DNA of 64,000 bases from Chromobotia macracanthus (lineage: Eukaryota > Chordata > Actinopteri > Cypriniformes > Botiidae): positions 892,001 through 956,000 of the forward strand of contig JAZGTH010000067.1 of assembly GCA_036877525.1 (NCBI GenBank), given 5' to 3'. This document shows positions 1-60,718 of the stretch, one piece after another. The notes below the pieces were generated by a model. That model ran no database searches, had not been told where the DNA came from, and was given only the letters and a program-made list of their open reading frames with translations. Within the stretch, counting starts at the first letter, position 1, and the number at the start of each line of letters is the position of its first letter. The position numbers and the translations under genes were made by a program.

Positions 1-383
1 AATTGATGTGGGTTTGTGTTATCTGGTCTTCACTCAGGCAGTCTGAAGTGTTTTTTCTGAATGGTGGAGCGACATTTAGAAAAGAGGCAATCACTGTTTT
101 CATTGTTATTGACTCTTCTACAAATCTGGTTGTCCTGCTGTTGTAGCTGACCAGAGTTGAGTGAGTGTGGAGAATGTGGAGTTTGTGTTCAGATCTGTAA
201 GAAATCAGAAATTTACCTTTACATACCTGATACCAGAGAGAAATGCCAACGCTTGTTAACACGCCACACACGAAACCAGTGAACATTCAGATACCACAAG
301 CCTGAGGTTACTGTTGCATGAGTGTGTGTTTTCCACATCAATGAGTAGTACAGTCTCTGTCTCTGTAGGATGGATGACCCACT

Positions 384-384
<1 letters not shown>

Positions 385-425
<41 letters not shown>
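385..425. repeat. (TC)n microsatellite
   Basis: About 20 uninterrupted TC dinucleotides. Confidence 0.95.
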
Positions 426-427
<2 letters not shown>

Positions 428-1212
428 ATTTATCTGTTGTGTGGTGTAGCTAAAGTGATCTGTCTTTGCATCTTCTGAATGAAAAAGCTCTTTCTGTCTT
501 TGCCAGTTTTCTGTGTCTTTCTCCAGATGACATCATCAAACATGTTTACTGGCTTGCACTTACACACAAACAAATAATTCAGCTGCTGTCTCTAATGGCC
601 GCAGCAAAGCATTCTGGGAAAGCATGGCCTGGTCAGATACACGGTTGAGTACTTAACCTGTGATGAGCTAAAAAGTGAAATCAGTCTCTTTGTTTTGAAA
701 GTCAGCATAAAACTAACCCATTTTGCCTGTGTATTGTGACAATTTCTGAATAAAACAGGATATTGAACAAGGAAAGACATATGACAGGACTTTATAATCC
801 ATTATTTTCTGAATTGTAAAAAGTGAATCTTCTGTATCAGGATGTATTCAAAAGTTACTATACTATATACTTTAAGTCAAATTAAGCCAAATTGTGTTTA
901 TACAGTTTTTATTTGTAATAACTGCGTTGAGATGACTGCTGTGAGACAGGAAGTGTGCATTAATAGAAGTAAATTGGGTGTGTTGACATTTAACCCCTCC
1001 CTCTGGCACTCATACATAGCCTTTGGTCACTCTTTAACAAATATTAATGTTTGCGGCTCTCATGACCCCATTAGAAGGTCTGATGAATGCAGTTTCTTTT
1101 CTTGTGCTGACATATTTTCTATTGAAACACCCAACAGGAAATATTGAAGGACTCGTCCTGGTTTATATCAGCCTGCAGCCGTTTGCTGAAGTCACAGCTG
1201 TTAACTATGATC

Positions 1213-1657
1213 CTGTGTGTGTGCGTGGTGTGTATGTGAGGTGTGTGCGAGGTGTGTGTGCATGGTGTGTGTGTGCGTGGTGTGTGTGTGCGTGGTGTGT
1301 GTGTGGTGTGTGTGTGTGTGTGTGCGTGGTGTGTGTGTGTGTGTGTGTGCGTGGTGTGTATGTGTGGTGTGTGTGGGTGTGTGTGCGTGGTGTGTGTGCG
1401 TGGTGTGTGTGTGCGTGGTGTGTGTGTGCGTGGTGTGTGTGTGCGTGGTGTGTGTGTGTGCGTGGTGTGTGTGTGTGCGTGGTGTGTGTGCGTGGTGGGT
1501 ATGCGTGAGGTGTGTGTGCGTGAGGTGTGTGTGCGTGAGGTGTGTGTGCGTGAGGTGTGTGTGCATGGTGTGTATGTGAGGTGTGTGTGCGTTGTGTGTG
1601 CGTGGTGTGTGTGTGAGGTGTGTGTGAGGTGTATGTGTGTGTGAGGTGTGTGTGCAT
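1213..1657. repeat. GT-rich compound array (GTGTGTGTGCGTG-like units)
   Basis: About 445 bp of alternating purine-pyrimidine sequence with interspersed GCGTGG, GTGAGG and GCATGG variants. The dinucleotide period keeps five overlapping frames open on both strands, producing Cys/Val/Trp-rich and His/Thr-rich translations that are not genes. Such tracts can adopt Z-DNA. Confidence 0.95.
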
Positions 1658-3557
1658 GCAGACAGCAGATTAGGGTTGACCAGTCGTTTTCAAGTCCTTT
1701 TTAAATTGGGATGTACAGTTGACAGTAGCAGTCAGCCTGTTTCAGTAAAAGTTTAGTGATGCAGCACACCAGACACGCAGCACCACACACACAGCTGATG
1801 TAAGCAGCCTCCACACTTTTACTGGGCCCAAGGTTAAAGAGAAGGCAGTGTGTTTTGTGGGGTATGTGAATGTGTCATGCACTGTGGTGAAGTGCACTAG
1901 AAAAGTGTACTGTAATTAGGCAGGTTTTCATAGAGGCATACATTTTCTCTCAGTGAATCACAATATTATGACTGTCTCTCTGCAGGCCGGCACAGTTTGA
2001 CCGGATACTTTTATAATATTCCAAAATACTGATTCCCTTCCGCTCTAGAGAACATGGTGCTCTCTCTCTCTCTTTATTATTAGCAGGACTGTTGATGTGC
2101 AGTATGAATAAAACATTGTGATGCTGGTCATTGAGAAGTTGAATGTGTAACATCTTTTATTGCTGCTATAACATTCCTGCTCTGAGTCTAATCAACCAAT
2201 CAAAGTTCACAACCTTTAACACACTTAAAATCAGAGAGAGGTGAATGGATGCCAAAAATATTGATTCAAGTGTATGTCACTACGCCACCAACACACAGTT
2301 TTCCAAGTTCCTTCATCTGCTATTGGTCAGTCAACAGACAGTCCCGCCCCAAACTCACATCATTGGTTGAGCTCATGTTGCTGTATCTGGCAGGTCAGTA
2401 AAGGCACCACAGAGCAAAAGCGTTTACGTTTTTCAGGGTAATCAACCTCAGAATGGCTTGTTTAACTTTGTGTGTTTTGCTTCCTTGTGTTTCAATGACT
2501 GATTTTAAACAGTTTTTCTCTCATTTACTGTCGTTCAGTGTTTGTGACAGGTGTGGCATCTGTGATGAGTGTAATTATTCTGTTGTAAAACTGCTGCATG
2601 TTTGGCTCTAGATCTACAGCTGATGGATTGTGGATAATGGCCCCTGAGGATGATGAATGGGCGCGTGATCTGCGAGTTCACTGAAGCGTGTTTGTGATTC
2701 TCTTTTTGTAAGTTTGTGTGTCTTGACACAAGCTCCTCACAATGACAAATGCAAAGCAGCAAAACATACTGACACAAGAGATGTTTCCGATGTTTTCAAA
2801 GCAATCTCTTTAAAGACATCATTAAACAGTGTTTATATATGACAGTGTTTAAATATGAAAGTGATGTTTGGGGATGAAAGCATTACCTCCCAAATGTGAT
2901 TCTTTTAGTAGTTAACTTGAAAAAATGTGATTGTATTGGGTGATGAATGTTCTTGTTAAGTTTAGTGTCTCTGTGTCAGCCAAGCGCAAAACAATAATAA
3001 CTAGAAAACAAACTTTGATGGTGTTCTAAAAAGCTGAAGACTTGTTTGAAAGTTTGAAGGTTATACAGTCCTTACAGAGAGACAGATGGACAGATCCATC
3101 AGTGTGAATCTATGATGTTTTTATCTGTTATTAGATTATGTGATACAGGGAAACTGTAAGTCAGATCAGACTGAAGGAAATCATGTTTACAGTCCCGGAT
3201 TTAAAAAACAAAAGTTTTTTAAAGCCAACCTAATAAGAAAATCTGAGCAAATACCACAGGACACTTTTACCTTCAGTGCACAAACAAACAGCCTTCCATT
3301 CATTCACTGTTCAGACTCCCTGCCTTCATCCATCCCTCCCTCTCCGTCTCTCTCCTTGTTCAGTTTTCATTTCAGTTTGTGTACTTTATTGGCATGAGAA
3401 AACTGTATTTGTACTGCCTGAGCATTTACAGCTGGGCTCTATACAAGAATGGGTGAGGTTTACTACAATAACAGTAATGCAAATAGTTTATGTCTACAAA
3501 AAAACATGTCTTTAGTGCAGAACTAAAACAAGTAAAATGGAAGGAAAGATAAAAATC

Positions 3558-3602
3558 TCTCTTTCTGTCTCTCTCTGTTTCTTTCTCTCTGTCTCTCTCT
3601 CG
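3558..3602. repeat. CT-rich simple repeat
   Basis: Interrupted CTCT/GTCTCT pyrimidine tract. Confidence 0.8.
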
Positions 3603-3784
3603 TGTGATGCTGAATCGATCAGGCATTTTGCTGATGGCCGGCTCTCCCTTGTTGAGTTATTGATCTTTGTTTACACCAATCAAAGGTTGTTAAGGAGGCG
3701 TGTGTTAAACAAGGGCCGGATGTGTCCCATCACTGACAGCTCAGAGGAAAGATGAAGGCTTGATTTCTGAATGTGTGCTAAGAC

Positions 3785-3786
<2 letters not shown>

Positions 3787-3822
<36 letters not shown>
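3787..3822. repeat. (TG)18 microsatellite
   Basis: Uninterrupted TG dinucleotides. Confidence 0.95.
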
Positions 3823-3825
<3 letters not shown>

Positions 3826-4734
3826 AGACTTCATGAATTCACATTGATTTTTAGTTAAGTGGGTTTTGAGTGCATCTTTCAAAAAATAAATAATATTCAA
3901 AAATGAATATGTCTAAATTTGGTCAAATGATTTAAGATTTTAGGGGCTAGTAATCCAAAAATGATCATTATAATAATCTACCTAATGTAATGTTATAATG
4001 TGGTTTCATTTGTTTTGTATTTGAGCAGCTCAGCAGAGAAATTGAGTTTTATTGACAGAAAGTGTTTTAGCCGGTGAAAAATCATTTGTCTGTTTTGTTT
4101 GAGGATCTGAGTGTCCCTCAGGACACAAGCTTATGAAAACGAGAGAAAACAGAAGATGAGTTATGAATGGAGAGGTGTAGCCTGGTAACACCATCAACAC
4201 ACTTTTTTGTCCTTTTCTGTCTTGATGTTTCTGGGAGTGGGAGCTAATAACCCCTCCATAATCCCGACTCTTTCCCACACAGAGAGTGAAAGTCCTGCTC
4301 AGCTCCCAAGAGAAGCAGGAGTCTGTGGATTTACAGCAGACAGTGTGTGTGTTCTCTTTTCTCTTCCTTTTTCTCTCTTCCTGTCTTTCCTCTTCAACAG
4401 AAGCTGCTGACATCTTCTGGGCAGCTGAATGTAGCTCCTGTAACCTTATTTCTGCATTCCAGTTCAGATGTTTGGAATTTCTGGGGCAGAAAACTTTGAA
4501 ACTCTGAAATCTGGCAGACAGATCCACCTTTGCACTGTTTCTTTGAAATTGTATAGCACCAATAGCATCAGCCAATCAAACTGGAACTTTTCTCCAGATT
4601 TTGTCATTTTTGTGTGAAATATACCTCAGACTGAAGCGTTACTGTGGGCATCAGTTTTATCATGAATCAGTAGTCCCATGTCAAAGATTCTGTCATAGAA
4701 TGAGTGTCATGAGTATGAGTGCTTTCTCATACAA

Positions 4735-4790
4735 GTCACACCACCAGGATGCTGGGGTGCTCTGAGTGGTTTCTGAGGGTTATGAACTTG
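4735..4790 (-). repeat. Possible fragment of a CTAGCAACC-type dispersed repeat
   Basis: Read on the minus strand this contains AACCACTCAGAGCACCCCAGC, close to the AACCACCCAGAACACCCTAGC motif at 44877-44910. It is degraded, and the family assignment is inferred only from similarity within this window. Confidence 0.35.
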
Positions 4791-5893
4791 TTCGAATCAC
4801 TAACCCTAAACATAAACACTAGATAGTGATGTCTGCATAAACAAACAACGCTGCTAAATAGGCATGTGTGGAGTGCATCAACATTTCTCTCCAGTCTTCC
4901 ATGAGCTTTGAGAAAGTGATGAAGAATTAGAGCACAGACAGTAACCTGTCCCTATGGTAACCAGGTAAGTTCTAATTGCCTAGGTAACAGACAGCTGAGT
5001 TCTGACAGAGCGGTCAGTTAACAGCAGTCAGAACACCACCGAGTGAACAGAGCGCATTAACTTCACACACGCACATTAACTCATTTCCTCCACAGGTTCA
5101 TTTCCTCTACAGAAGAGAGAGCACATGTCAGCACATTACTAGACCACTAATCCAATAACTAATCATCTCTGGAAGAGAACACAGCACAGTTTACTGGATT
5201 GATTATACCCATCTGATTATAATTCAGAGGTTAACGTTCTCATGTTGATTTGAGATCTGCTCCGTCTCTCTGAGGTTTAATGTGAATCATTATTTATCTG
5301 ATTGAGGTATTAAGACAGCATTCAGCTAAATTCATCATCTTAATAATTTGCCCAAATTATTCAGTTTACATATTATTTAAATTACTTCAAAAAAAAGGAT
5401 TAATATATTTAAAAGCATCATAAATGCAACATAAAAGCTCTACTGCAGAAAACAGTAAAAAACATCCAAAGGTGAGTTTCTCACCTTTTGCTTTTAAGAA
5501 ACATTTAGCAGCTTTTCTGTTCTCACAGTTTAACAGCTTCTGAGGAACTTCATCATCATGAGTAGAATGAAAGAGCATAAACGTAATCAGTGACACGCCA
5601 TACTCTTATGAGAAGCAGAGTGATGTTTCACTGTTGAATATGTTATTGCTTTGAGAGCAAATCTGCCAGCAGTCTTACAAACACCCTCAAGTGCCAATTC
5701 ATAAAGATGAAATCAATATGAGCTCCGACAGAATGTGCACCTCATGTTCTGTGTGTGGTTTAATCAGCACTTACTCAGTATAGTCTTAAAAACTAATCTG
5801 TCTTTGACGATGGTCTCAGTTAAAATGTAATGAAAGTTCTTTAAACGTTAGGGTTACAATAAGTCTACATGTGTGCGTGTCAGCAGTGAATCT

Positions 5894-5974
5894 CAGACAT
5901 GATGAGGCTTGAAAAGTCATGTGAGCTCAGATATGAGAATCTGAGCTCACGTGACTTCAAACTCATCATGTCTG
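5894..5974. other. Near-perfect hairpin, about 36-bp stem and 6-nt loop
   Basis: Left arm 5894-5932 (39 nt) is the reverse complement of right arm 5939-5974 (36 nt), apart from a 3-nt gap, one wobble position and a couple of mismatches; the loop is ATGAGA. The single T/G position would pair as a wobble in a plus-strand transcript. The 81-nt size is in the pre-miRNA range, but I do not recognise a known miRNA. It could also be a small non-autonomous element. Confidence 0.6.
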
Positions 5975-6779
5975 TGATCATCAGCTATCATTACTGAGGG
6001 TAATATCACCCCCACAGACAGACATCACTAATATAATGCATTTAAATGTCTCATCATCAGAAAAAGACTCAAACAAACAAACTGGGTCCCTTTTTCCTGT
6101 TAGTGGCGGCCCATGATGGACCTCTCACTGTGATGATGATTTGAGCTGCTAAGTTTAGATGCAGCCGCACCCGGATCATGCTGCTGTTTTTAAGAGAATC
6201 TAGGTACAAAGTAAGACCTTCAGGTGGCAGCAATTGTTCTGTGTTTTGTCTGCTGTGTGCTGTCAGTGAGCTTCAAAGTCTTTGTTTTAATCTGTGGATT
6301 TGTGTATACATGCCCACAGGTGTGTGTTTCAGATCTGTGTATCATCTGTCGGGTGTGTGTGTGTCACTGCACAGACGAAATCTTGTAGAAAACACTGGTG
6401 TTTAATTGATAACATAAAGTGACAGTGTATATTTAAAAGGTCCTTCAAAAATACCATCTATATATTTACTTTAAAACAGTTGTGATGTTGTATTTTTTGT
6501 AAGGCACTTATGAATTTATTATCTGTTTCTGCTTTAGATTAAATATTTACAGGATGTGTTTCATTTATGAGCAGGAATGTGAGAGATGTGCAGTCAGATT
6601 TCTTGTCATGCTACTGTGTTTGTCTGGCTGTCTCTAGCACACAGACTTCATTTGTTTTTCAGCAGAATACAGGAAGATTCTGAAATGTCTGAAGATGATT
6701 AGATCCCGTTTATGGATTTATGCAGTACAGATTTTTTTGTGCACTGATGAATTGTATTTTATTACACAGGGACTAGCTA

Positions 6780-6799
6780 TACACACACACACACACACA
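6780..6799. repeat. (AC)n microsatellite
   Basis: About ten AC dinucleotides. Confidence 0.85.
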
Positions 6800-9700
6800 T
6801 CAGAACACTTCAGTGTACAGAGCTTTGATTTAGCTTATCTTAACATCTCTGTCTGACCAAAAGTAATGCATACAGAGTGGAAGAGACCCGTTTTTTTATT
6901 AGGGGGTTTTTTTTCTGGGGGGGTCACCCATGACCATGACTGTGACCTAAACATCTCTTCTCACAGTCTGACTGCTGATCACGGTTGTCCCACAACCCAT
7001 GTTTCTTTCAGAGAGCACAGAACTGAACACATGAGTGCAATCATTTGTTTTGGGCTTTTCAGACACTCACAGATTTAATCATTTACCACTTTAATAATGT
7101 AATATATTCTGAATTATTCATCACAGGTCAGGATGTCTCACATCACCACTGCATGAGTATCAAGTTGATTCATTAAATGTTCATTAAAACTGGCCCTGTT
7201 CTTCTTAACACTTGTTTCTGGTTTTACTGTACTTAATTTATCAGTGCAGGTCATTCCTAAGAAAAAGCCACTGTTTCATGCTTCATGCTTGTATTGCAGC
7301 CTTTCTAAATGTTGTCATCAGTAAATGTAGGTTATTGTAGGTTACTGGACTGGCACCAGGTACTGAGAGATCAGAAGGGTTAATGTTAAGATGGTTTCAT
7401 TTGTGGAAATTATAATATATTGTTTATAACCATAAGAAATTGAATTACTGTATTGGGTAATATGCATAATTAAAAGCAGTTTTATAACAGTTAGATTTGT
7501 AATGTAATTTCCATCTTTTTAAGGTTTAATTTACAGGCACAGAAATTTAGTCATGGCTGCCAGTTGAAACACAAACATTTGTTTTCTTTCATTCTTCTTA
7601 ATTGTTTTGTAATTATTTTAATGTTTCATATATGTTTAATATATGTAATGATTATTGTTCAAACGTTACAGTATCATAAGATATACACTAATTCTGATAT
7701 ACAGAAAAAGTCTGATACTTATAGACTTTTGATATTTAATGATATTTAAAGATATTTAAAATGAACCATTTAATCTCTGATCCTCCAGCATCACCAGTCA
7801 GAACAGCAGATATAATAAAATGGTCAAATAAATAGATACTTCAGAAAGTCAAAACATACAAATTGTTATTTAAAATAAACTCAGGAAGAAAGCTCACAGA
7901 GATCAGTTAGTTTCCACAGGAAACTGTGTGAAGGCCAGGAGAGGTCCTTCTGTAATTAGACTGTATGTTCAGACTGCGGTTACACTGACAGATAATTAGC
8001 AGTAACAGACCATCTGAAATGTGTGAAGTCATTAGTGTCTAAAACAACCCAGAGCCTGTAAAAGTATACATGTGAAAATAATGCTGTAGCTATTTTCAGT
8101 ACAGTAGCTCCTATAGAAAGGTTTACTTTAGGCCTGTATTTATCTCAGTTGTTCAAAAAAGCTTTTTTGTTTTTTCAGAAACTATGTGAATCATATGAAC
8201 TGAGTTAGAAAACATTCAGTGTGCAGGACTGTTAAAGTCAAACGTGCCGACCGGAGAGCAAGATGCCTTTCTGACAGTATGAACAAAATGAGGACTTTTA
8301 GAACTGGGTAATTGTATAGCTCACAATACAGTTATCCTTTCTGGAAAGTAAATTTGAGAAATGTTTTATTTGTAACATAATCATGAAGAAATGCCTGTCT
8401 TTTGGATAATCCTGTTCAATTTTTATATTTTTAAATTTGAGTTTCACATTTCTTGCTGTCACACAGTGTGTGACAGTGTACAGCACACTATAAGACTGCT
8501 GAACACTAGTGTTACAGTGCACAGCACTGCAGATGAGTGAACATGGTGAACAATGCTGCTTACTACAGCACAGTACATACTGTACACTGCCTACTATTTC
8601 CCAACAATAATATGTGAACATTTGCTGTGTTTCAGTTCTTATATAGATGAATGTACTGTAAGTGAAGGACTCAGGGCGGATCTCTCCTCTGTTAGGCGAC
8701 ATTGAGCGGTTCACTCATATTTCTTAAATGATTGAGACTGTCATTACAGAGTCCTCGTCTCTTGTGAAACAGCTGGGAGAGGTTTGTCAGCAGACAGCTC
8801 TGACTGAATGATCATCTACCTGTGGAGCACACAGCCCTGTTGGAGATTTAATCTCTGAAGAGACATGCTCAGTCACTCGTACAATTCTGACATTTCTGTG
8901 TATGGAAGGTAAAAAAAAAATAATCAAATTAATGTAATCTGTCAATCTTGGTCATTGTGATTTTTCAATCCTGCATCAACATCATTTGTTAGACCTGAAA
9001 CAACATTTTTATTAAACAAACATAAGCCTGACCCAAATCAAAACCATTGAACAGTTCACACGTCATGTGACACCCTCACATTCCTCTGTTTCTGCATTTT
9101 TATTTTCCCCACTGAAACACAAATGAACGCCAGTCTGAGATGCTCTTTCAATATAATGAATGTGGATGGAGATTAATACCCCCAGACTCCAAAAGTGACA
9201 AGCAAATGCACCATTAAAATTAGGTGAGGTAGTTGATACAGCTCTTCTAAAACCATAAGACAGCTCTGTGTGAGGAGGCGCTATTCACTGATCATTTTGT
9301 TTTTTATGGGCTGTTCTGAAAAGTTCTTCACAGCAATGCCACATGAACCATTTTTGGTTTATGACCACTTTTGTGTACTGGCAGTGGACTTATGCTCAGA
9401 GCATCATGTCCTCTATCTTCTGATGGAATGATAAACATGTTATTCAGAGGTGGTCACTGCTGTCCTTGAAAGCTGTTATTAGGATCATAAATATGCCATG
9501 TGATTTTTCACAAGCATTGTCACATTGACGTGTCAGATGGGCAGATGAAAGTGAAACACTGAAGATCTGATCAGTTTAACATTCTCAGCATTGATGTGAC
9601 CTTCAGTTGGAAACTCCAGTTCAAACCTCCTCCTGTCTTCCTGTGTTTCTCCTTGTGTTTATGGCGAGTGTTATGAGATTGTGTGAGCATGTGGGCTGAA

Positions 9701-10902
9701 GGTTAATATCTTTTGGCTGCTTGTGTATGTACAGTTGGTTTCTCTGTGTCTGATGAAGCAGGACAGTTCACTTCCTCCAGACATGTCCAATAAGGACAAA
9801 CAGCCATTTGAGAATCGCTCTGAGAGCAATGACACTGGATTGCGTCTTCCCTGAGATGCTCTCTGAATTAGAACTGTTTGCTTCTGTCTGTTTTCTGAGG
9901 CACAGTTTGTCCTAATGGCTAAATGAAGAACAGCCCACAGCCCAGCTCAGCCTTAATAATGCTAATAAGAGCAAAGCTCTAATTGAAATCCGGCTACCAA
10001 ATCCATTGAATTTTACAGCAAAGATTTCCATGCTTTTCCTGTTTGCTTAAGTTTACTGCATCATAGATGTTTCCTCTAAAACTCAGTAATCTCATATGTG
10101 TCTCCACAGGTTCAGATATGATGTCTCAGCCATGTCTCAAGCTGTGCTCACTTTTGCCAAGATTCTAAAGCCTTTGATCAAAAAATTTCAAATATTTATT
10201 ATTAAATGTTTTCAGAATCAACCAACCGGAGCAAAATGTTTACAGGTGTTTTCTCATCGCTAAGCTAACTTGAGTTCTGATGTTTTTAAGGAAAGATTTG
10301 TTCCATGTTTCATTTCAACACCTTGCATTTTAGATTTCACTGTATGAATGAACAGTTCTGAGTTCTGTTATGCTGCAGTTAAGACGCAGCTTTGTCTCAA
10401 TGTTTCTCTTTAAATTCCTTTGAGTTGTAAAATGAGTTTGTAACTCAATGTGAATAGCACAGCTCACATCATTTGGTCATGCAAAAATGTGCGAAGATCT
10501 CCATTGCTCTCCCTGTAATCTCTCCCTGAAATAGAAGTGAGATAGTAAAGAGATCTTATTTGTTTCTTTATAAAATGCCTGTATGTGCAGTAAAGGGCTT
10601 TAGGACATCATTATACTTGTAGAGATCTGATCTGTTTTGAAGACGCACTCCAGGCTGACAGGCATATCAGCAACAACGATCTGTTGTTATTCAGTGAGGG
10701 TTGTAGTGAAGAGCGTTAAATGATTTTAAATTCTCTCAATTTCCTCTAGTGGAGAGATTGACCCGGGGTCAGAGCTGAACTACCAGCCCACAAGAACAGA
10801 AATGCCTGATTGCTGGTTTGGTGATTTTGTTTTTTTTTGTCAGTTTTTATGGTCAAAGATACAAGGAGCATCACCTATAACACTCGGAGGCTGAGGCACA
10901 GC

Positions 10903-10916
10903 GTTACCATAGCAAC
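10903..10916. promoter_or_regulatory. RFX X-box-like motif
   Basis: GTTACCATAGCAAC matches the RFX X-box pattern GTNNCC-AT-RGNAAC. It is one of four such matches in the window. Function is inferred from the motif alone. Confidence 0.35.
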
Positions 10917-12263
10917 AGCCTCCAGTTAATCCGAGGCTGCAGTCAAATGACTGCGTATAAATGCACTGAATATGGTATACAGAATCACTAATTTATAGAT
11001 GGTGTATTCTAGAAAATAAGTATTCCAGAAATGGGCAGATTTGTCCTGGAGATTTCTTCAGAGTAAAATGTCAGGGGTAAATTCATGTGAACTGTATAAA
11101 CACACAGAACTATTCATAAAATGTGAAACAATGAGGCTTTCATTACAATTTCTCACTAAATATATTTACATGACGTACAATTTGCAATCAGTGCAATACA
11201 GGAATGTTGCATAAATACAAATGTTAAACTTTTCCTCTGTAAACAAAAATCAATGACAGCGATTGATATAATTTTTCCTATTTATCACTTTCATATCAGA
11301 TAAAAACTTCACAGAAACCCCGAAATAAACTCAGAACGGCCCGTTAACAGATTCAGCAATACTAAACCACACACTCATGTATGTAGCACATGTGCACATT
11401 TATATATGCTGATTTCCAGACAGATCATGGATTGCTTTTGTATGAACATTTTCATAACTTTGGCAGTTTTTTTAAATTAACATTATCAAAAAAAGATGAT
11501 TTAGCAAATGTGACGTAAGCTTCGCCTTTCAGAGCCCATTTTCACAGTGATAATTCAGGAAGGCTGGAAGCCAGTTACAACGAAACATATGAAAATAAAA
11601 AAATAAGCATACGAAAACAAACAAAAAGATTGTTCACCTTTGCCCTGACCGGCAGCATGTGAGGTGTTTTTATCGTTGTCAACGGCTATAAAATTACAAA
11701 CACTTATGAAGAGATTTGTAGCAGTCATCGCCATTTTAAAAAATGGTCTCTTTTAAAGTCGACTTAAAATACAAAATGTTGAAAGGGTGAGAATCCGACC
11801 TGACGGCCACAGTGACTGAACACATGGAGGAGACATCACCAAGAAAAGACCACTGGTGCTGTTGTGAGGGGAAAGAGGCATTAACACCAACGAAAAATAT
11901 AAAAGGGAAGGAAAAGACAAACAAAAGCGCTACACACTTAAAGAGAGGATGATGTACACTGGACAAAAGAATCGAGCAGATTTAGAAAGACTTCACCAAT
12001 AATTCATATGCATTTATATTTAGACTATTGTTTTTTTAACTCATCAAGTTTGGCACTTTATCTGAACAAATACAATATCTGTTCAAAAAGACTAATCGTC
12101 ATACAAAACTGTATTCAGCGTCTCTTGAACATGTAGAATATAATATTTCATCGAGAGCATACGGTAGGTAAACACTGTACGTACTTGTATTTTAAATGAA
12201 CATTCCAACAGATGTTTTACACACATGCACAAAAACAAACACAACCGTCTTGCACTGTTGGGA

Positions 12264-12269
12264 TTTATT
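12264..12269 (-). promoter_or_regulatory. Possible AATAAA poly(A) signal close to the stop
   Basis: AATAAA on the minus strand, starting 25 nt after the unc13c stop codon. Using it would give an unusually short 3'UTR, so it may be fortuitous. Confidence 0.25.
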
Positions 12270-12294
12270 CCCTCTGGTTTCTTCATCATTCTTT

Positions 12295-60261
<47,967 letters not shown>

Positions 60262-60679
60262 CTGAACGAGAGAAAAAGAGAGAGAAACAGATGTTAGATT
60301 GAGTCATAAAACCCGTTTGGCACTCATAACACTCATAATATTTCACATTGGATTACAATAAATTTATTTCCCATGAGCTCCAGACTCAAACAGGTGTGTT
60401 ACGTTGTTCCTGAAGATGAATTAGAAACTGACAAATAAATTGGGCAAATTTTAACACCCTCATCACTTAAAAATAAGCTTTGAAATAAGCTGCAAAATTC
60501 ATTTCAAAGTTGGAATAAACAAGGAAGAAAACATAAATTCTGCTCTTGTATTGAGCAGGAAACTGCACAGAAACATCAGCTGCTGTTAAAGAAGATTCAT
60601 TAAAGAAAGATATAAGAGAGAATGAGAAGAGAGTGAATCCCTAAAAATAGAACCAGTCCTGCCGGGCTGAAACACAAGG

Positions 60680-60682
<3 letters not shown>

Positions 60683-60714
<32 letters not shown>
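60683..60714. repeat. (CA)n microsatellite
   Basis: About 16 CA dinucleotides. Confidence 0.95.

Positions 60715-60718
<4 letters not shown>

Larger units (their letters stand above)
1..5893. other. 3' flanking DNA, no gene found
   Basis: No exon of a recognisable protein, RNA gene or intact mobile element was seen. The stretch is AT-rich and holds a TC microsatellite, a long GT-rich array, a TG microsatellite, CT-rich patches and a short repeat-like segment near 4735-4790. The longest non-repetitive open frame (4030-4575, minus) is listed under findings and not as a gene. Confidence 0.6.
5975..12294 (-). other. 3' flank and probable 3'UTR of the unc13c-like gene
   Basis: No coding exon is recognisable between the hairpin and the unc13c stop codon. 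The part next to the stop (roughly 11000-12294) is the natural place for the 3'UTR. The only AATAAA I found there on the minus strand is at 12264-12269; TATAAA variants occur further downstream. The 5975-11000 part shows a short AC microsatellite (6780-6799), an RFX-type motif and TAAT-rich segments, with no gene. Confidence 0.5.

Noticed and set aside
1047..1657. Several Cys/Val/Trp-rich and His/Thr-rich open frames on both strands
   Set aside because: They are translations of the GT-rich simple repeat in multiple frames at once and have no independent support.
8298..8714. 138-codon minus-strand open frame
   Set aside because: Low-complexity Cys/Tyr/Thr composition, partly over short CAGTGTACAGCACAC-type repeats; no domain and no splice context.
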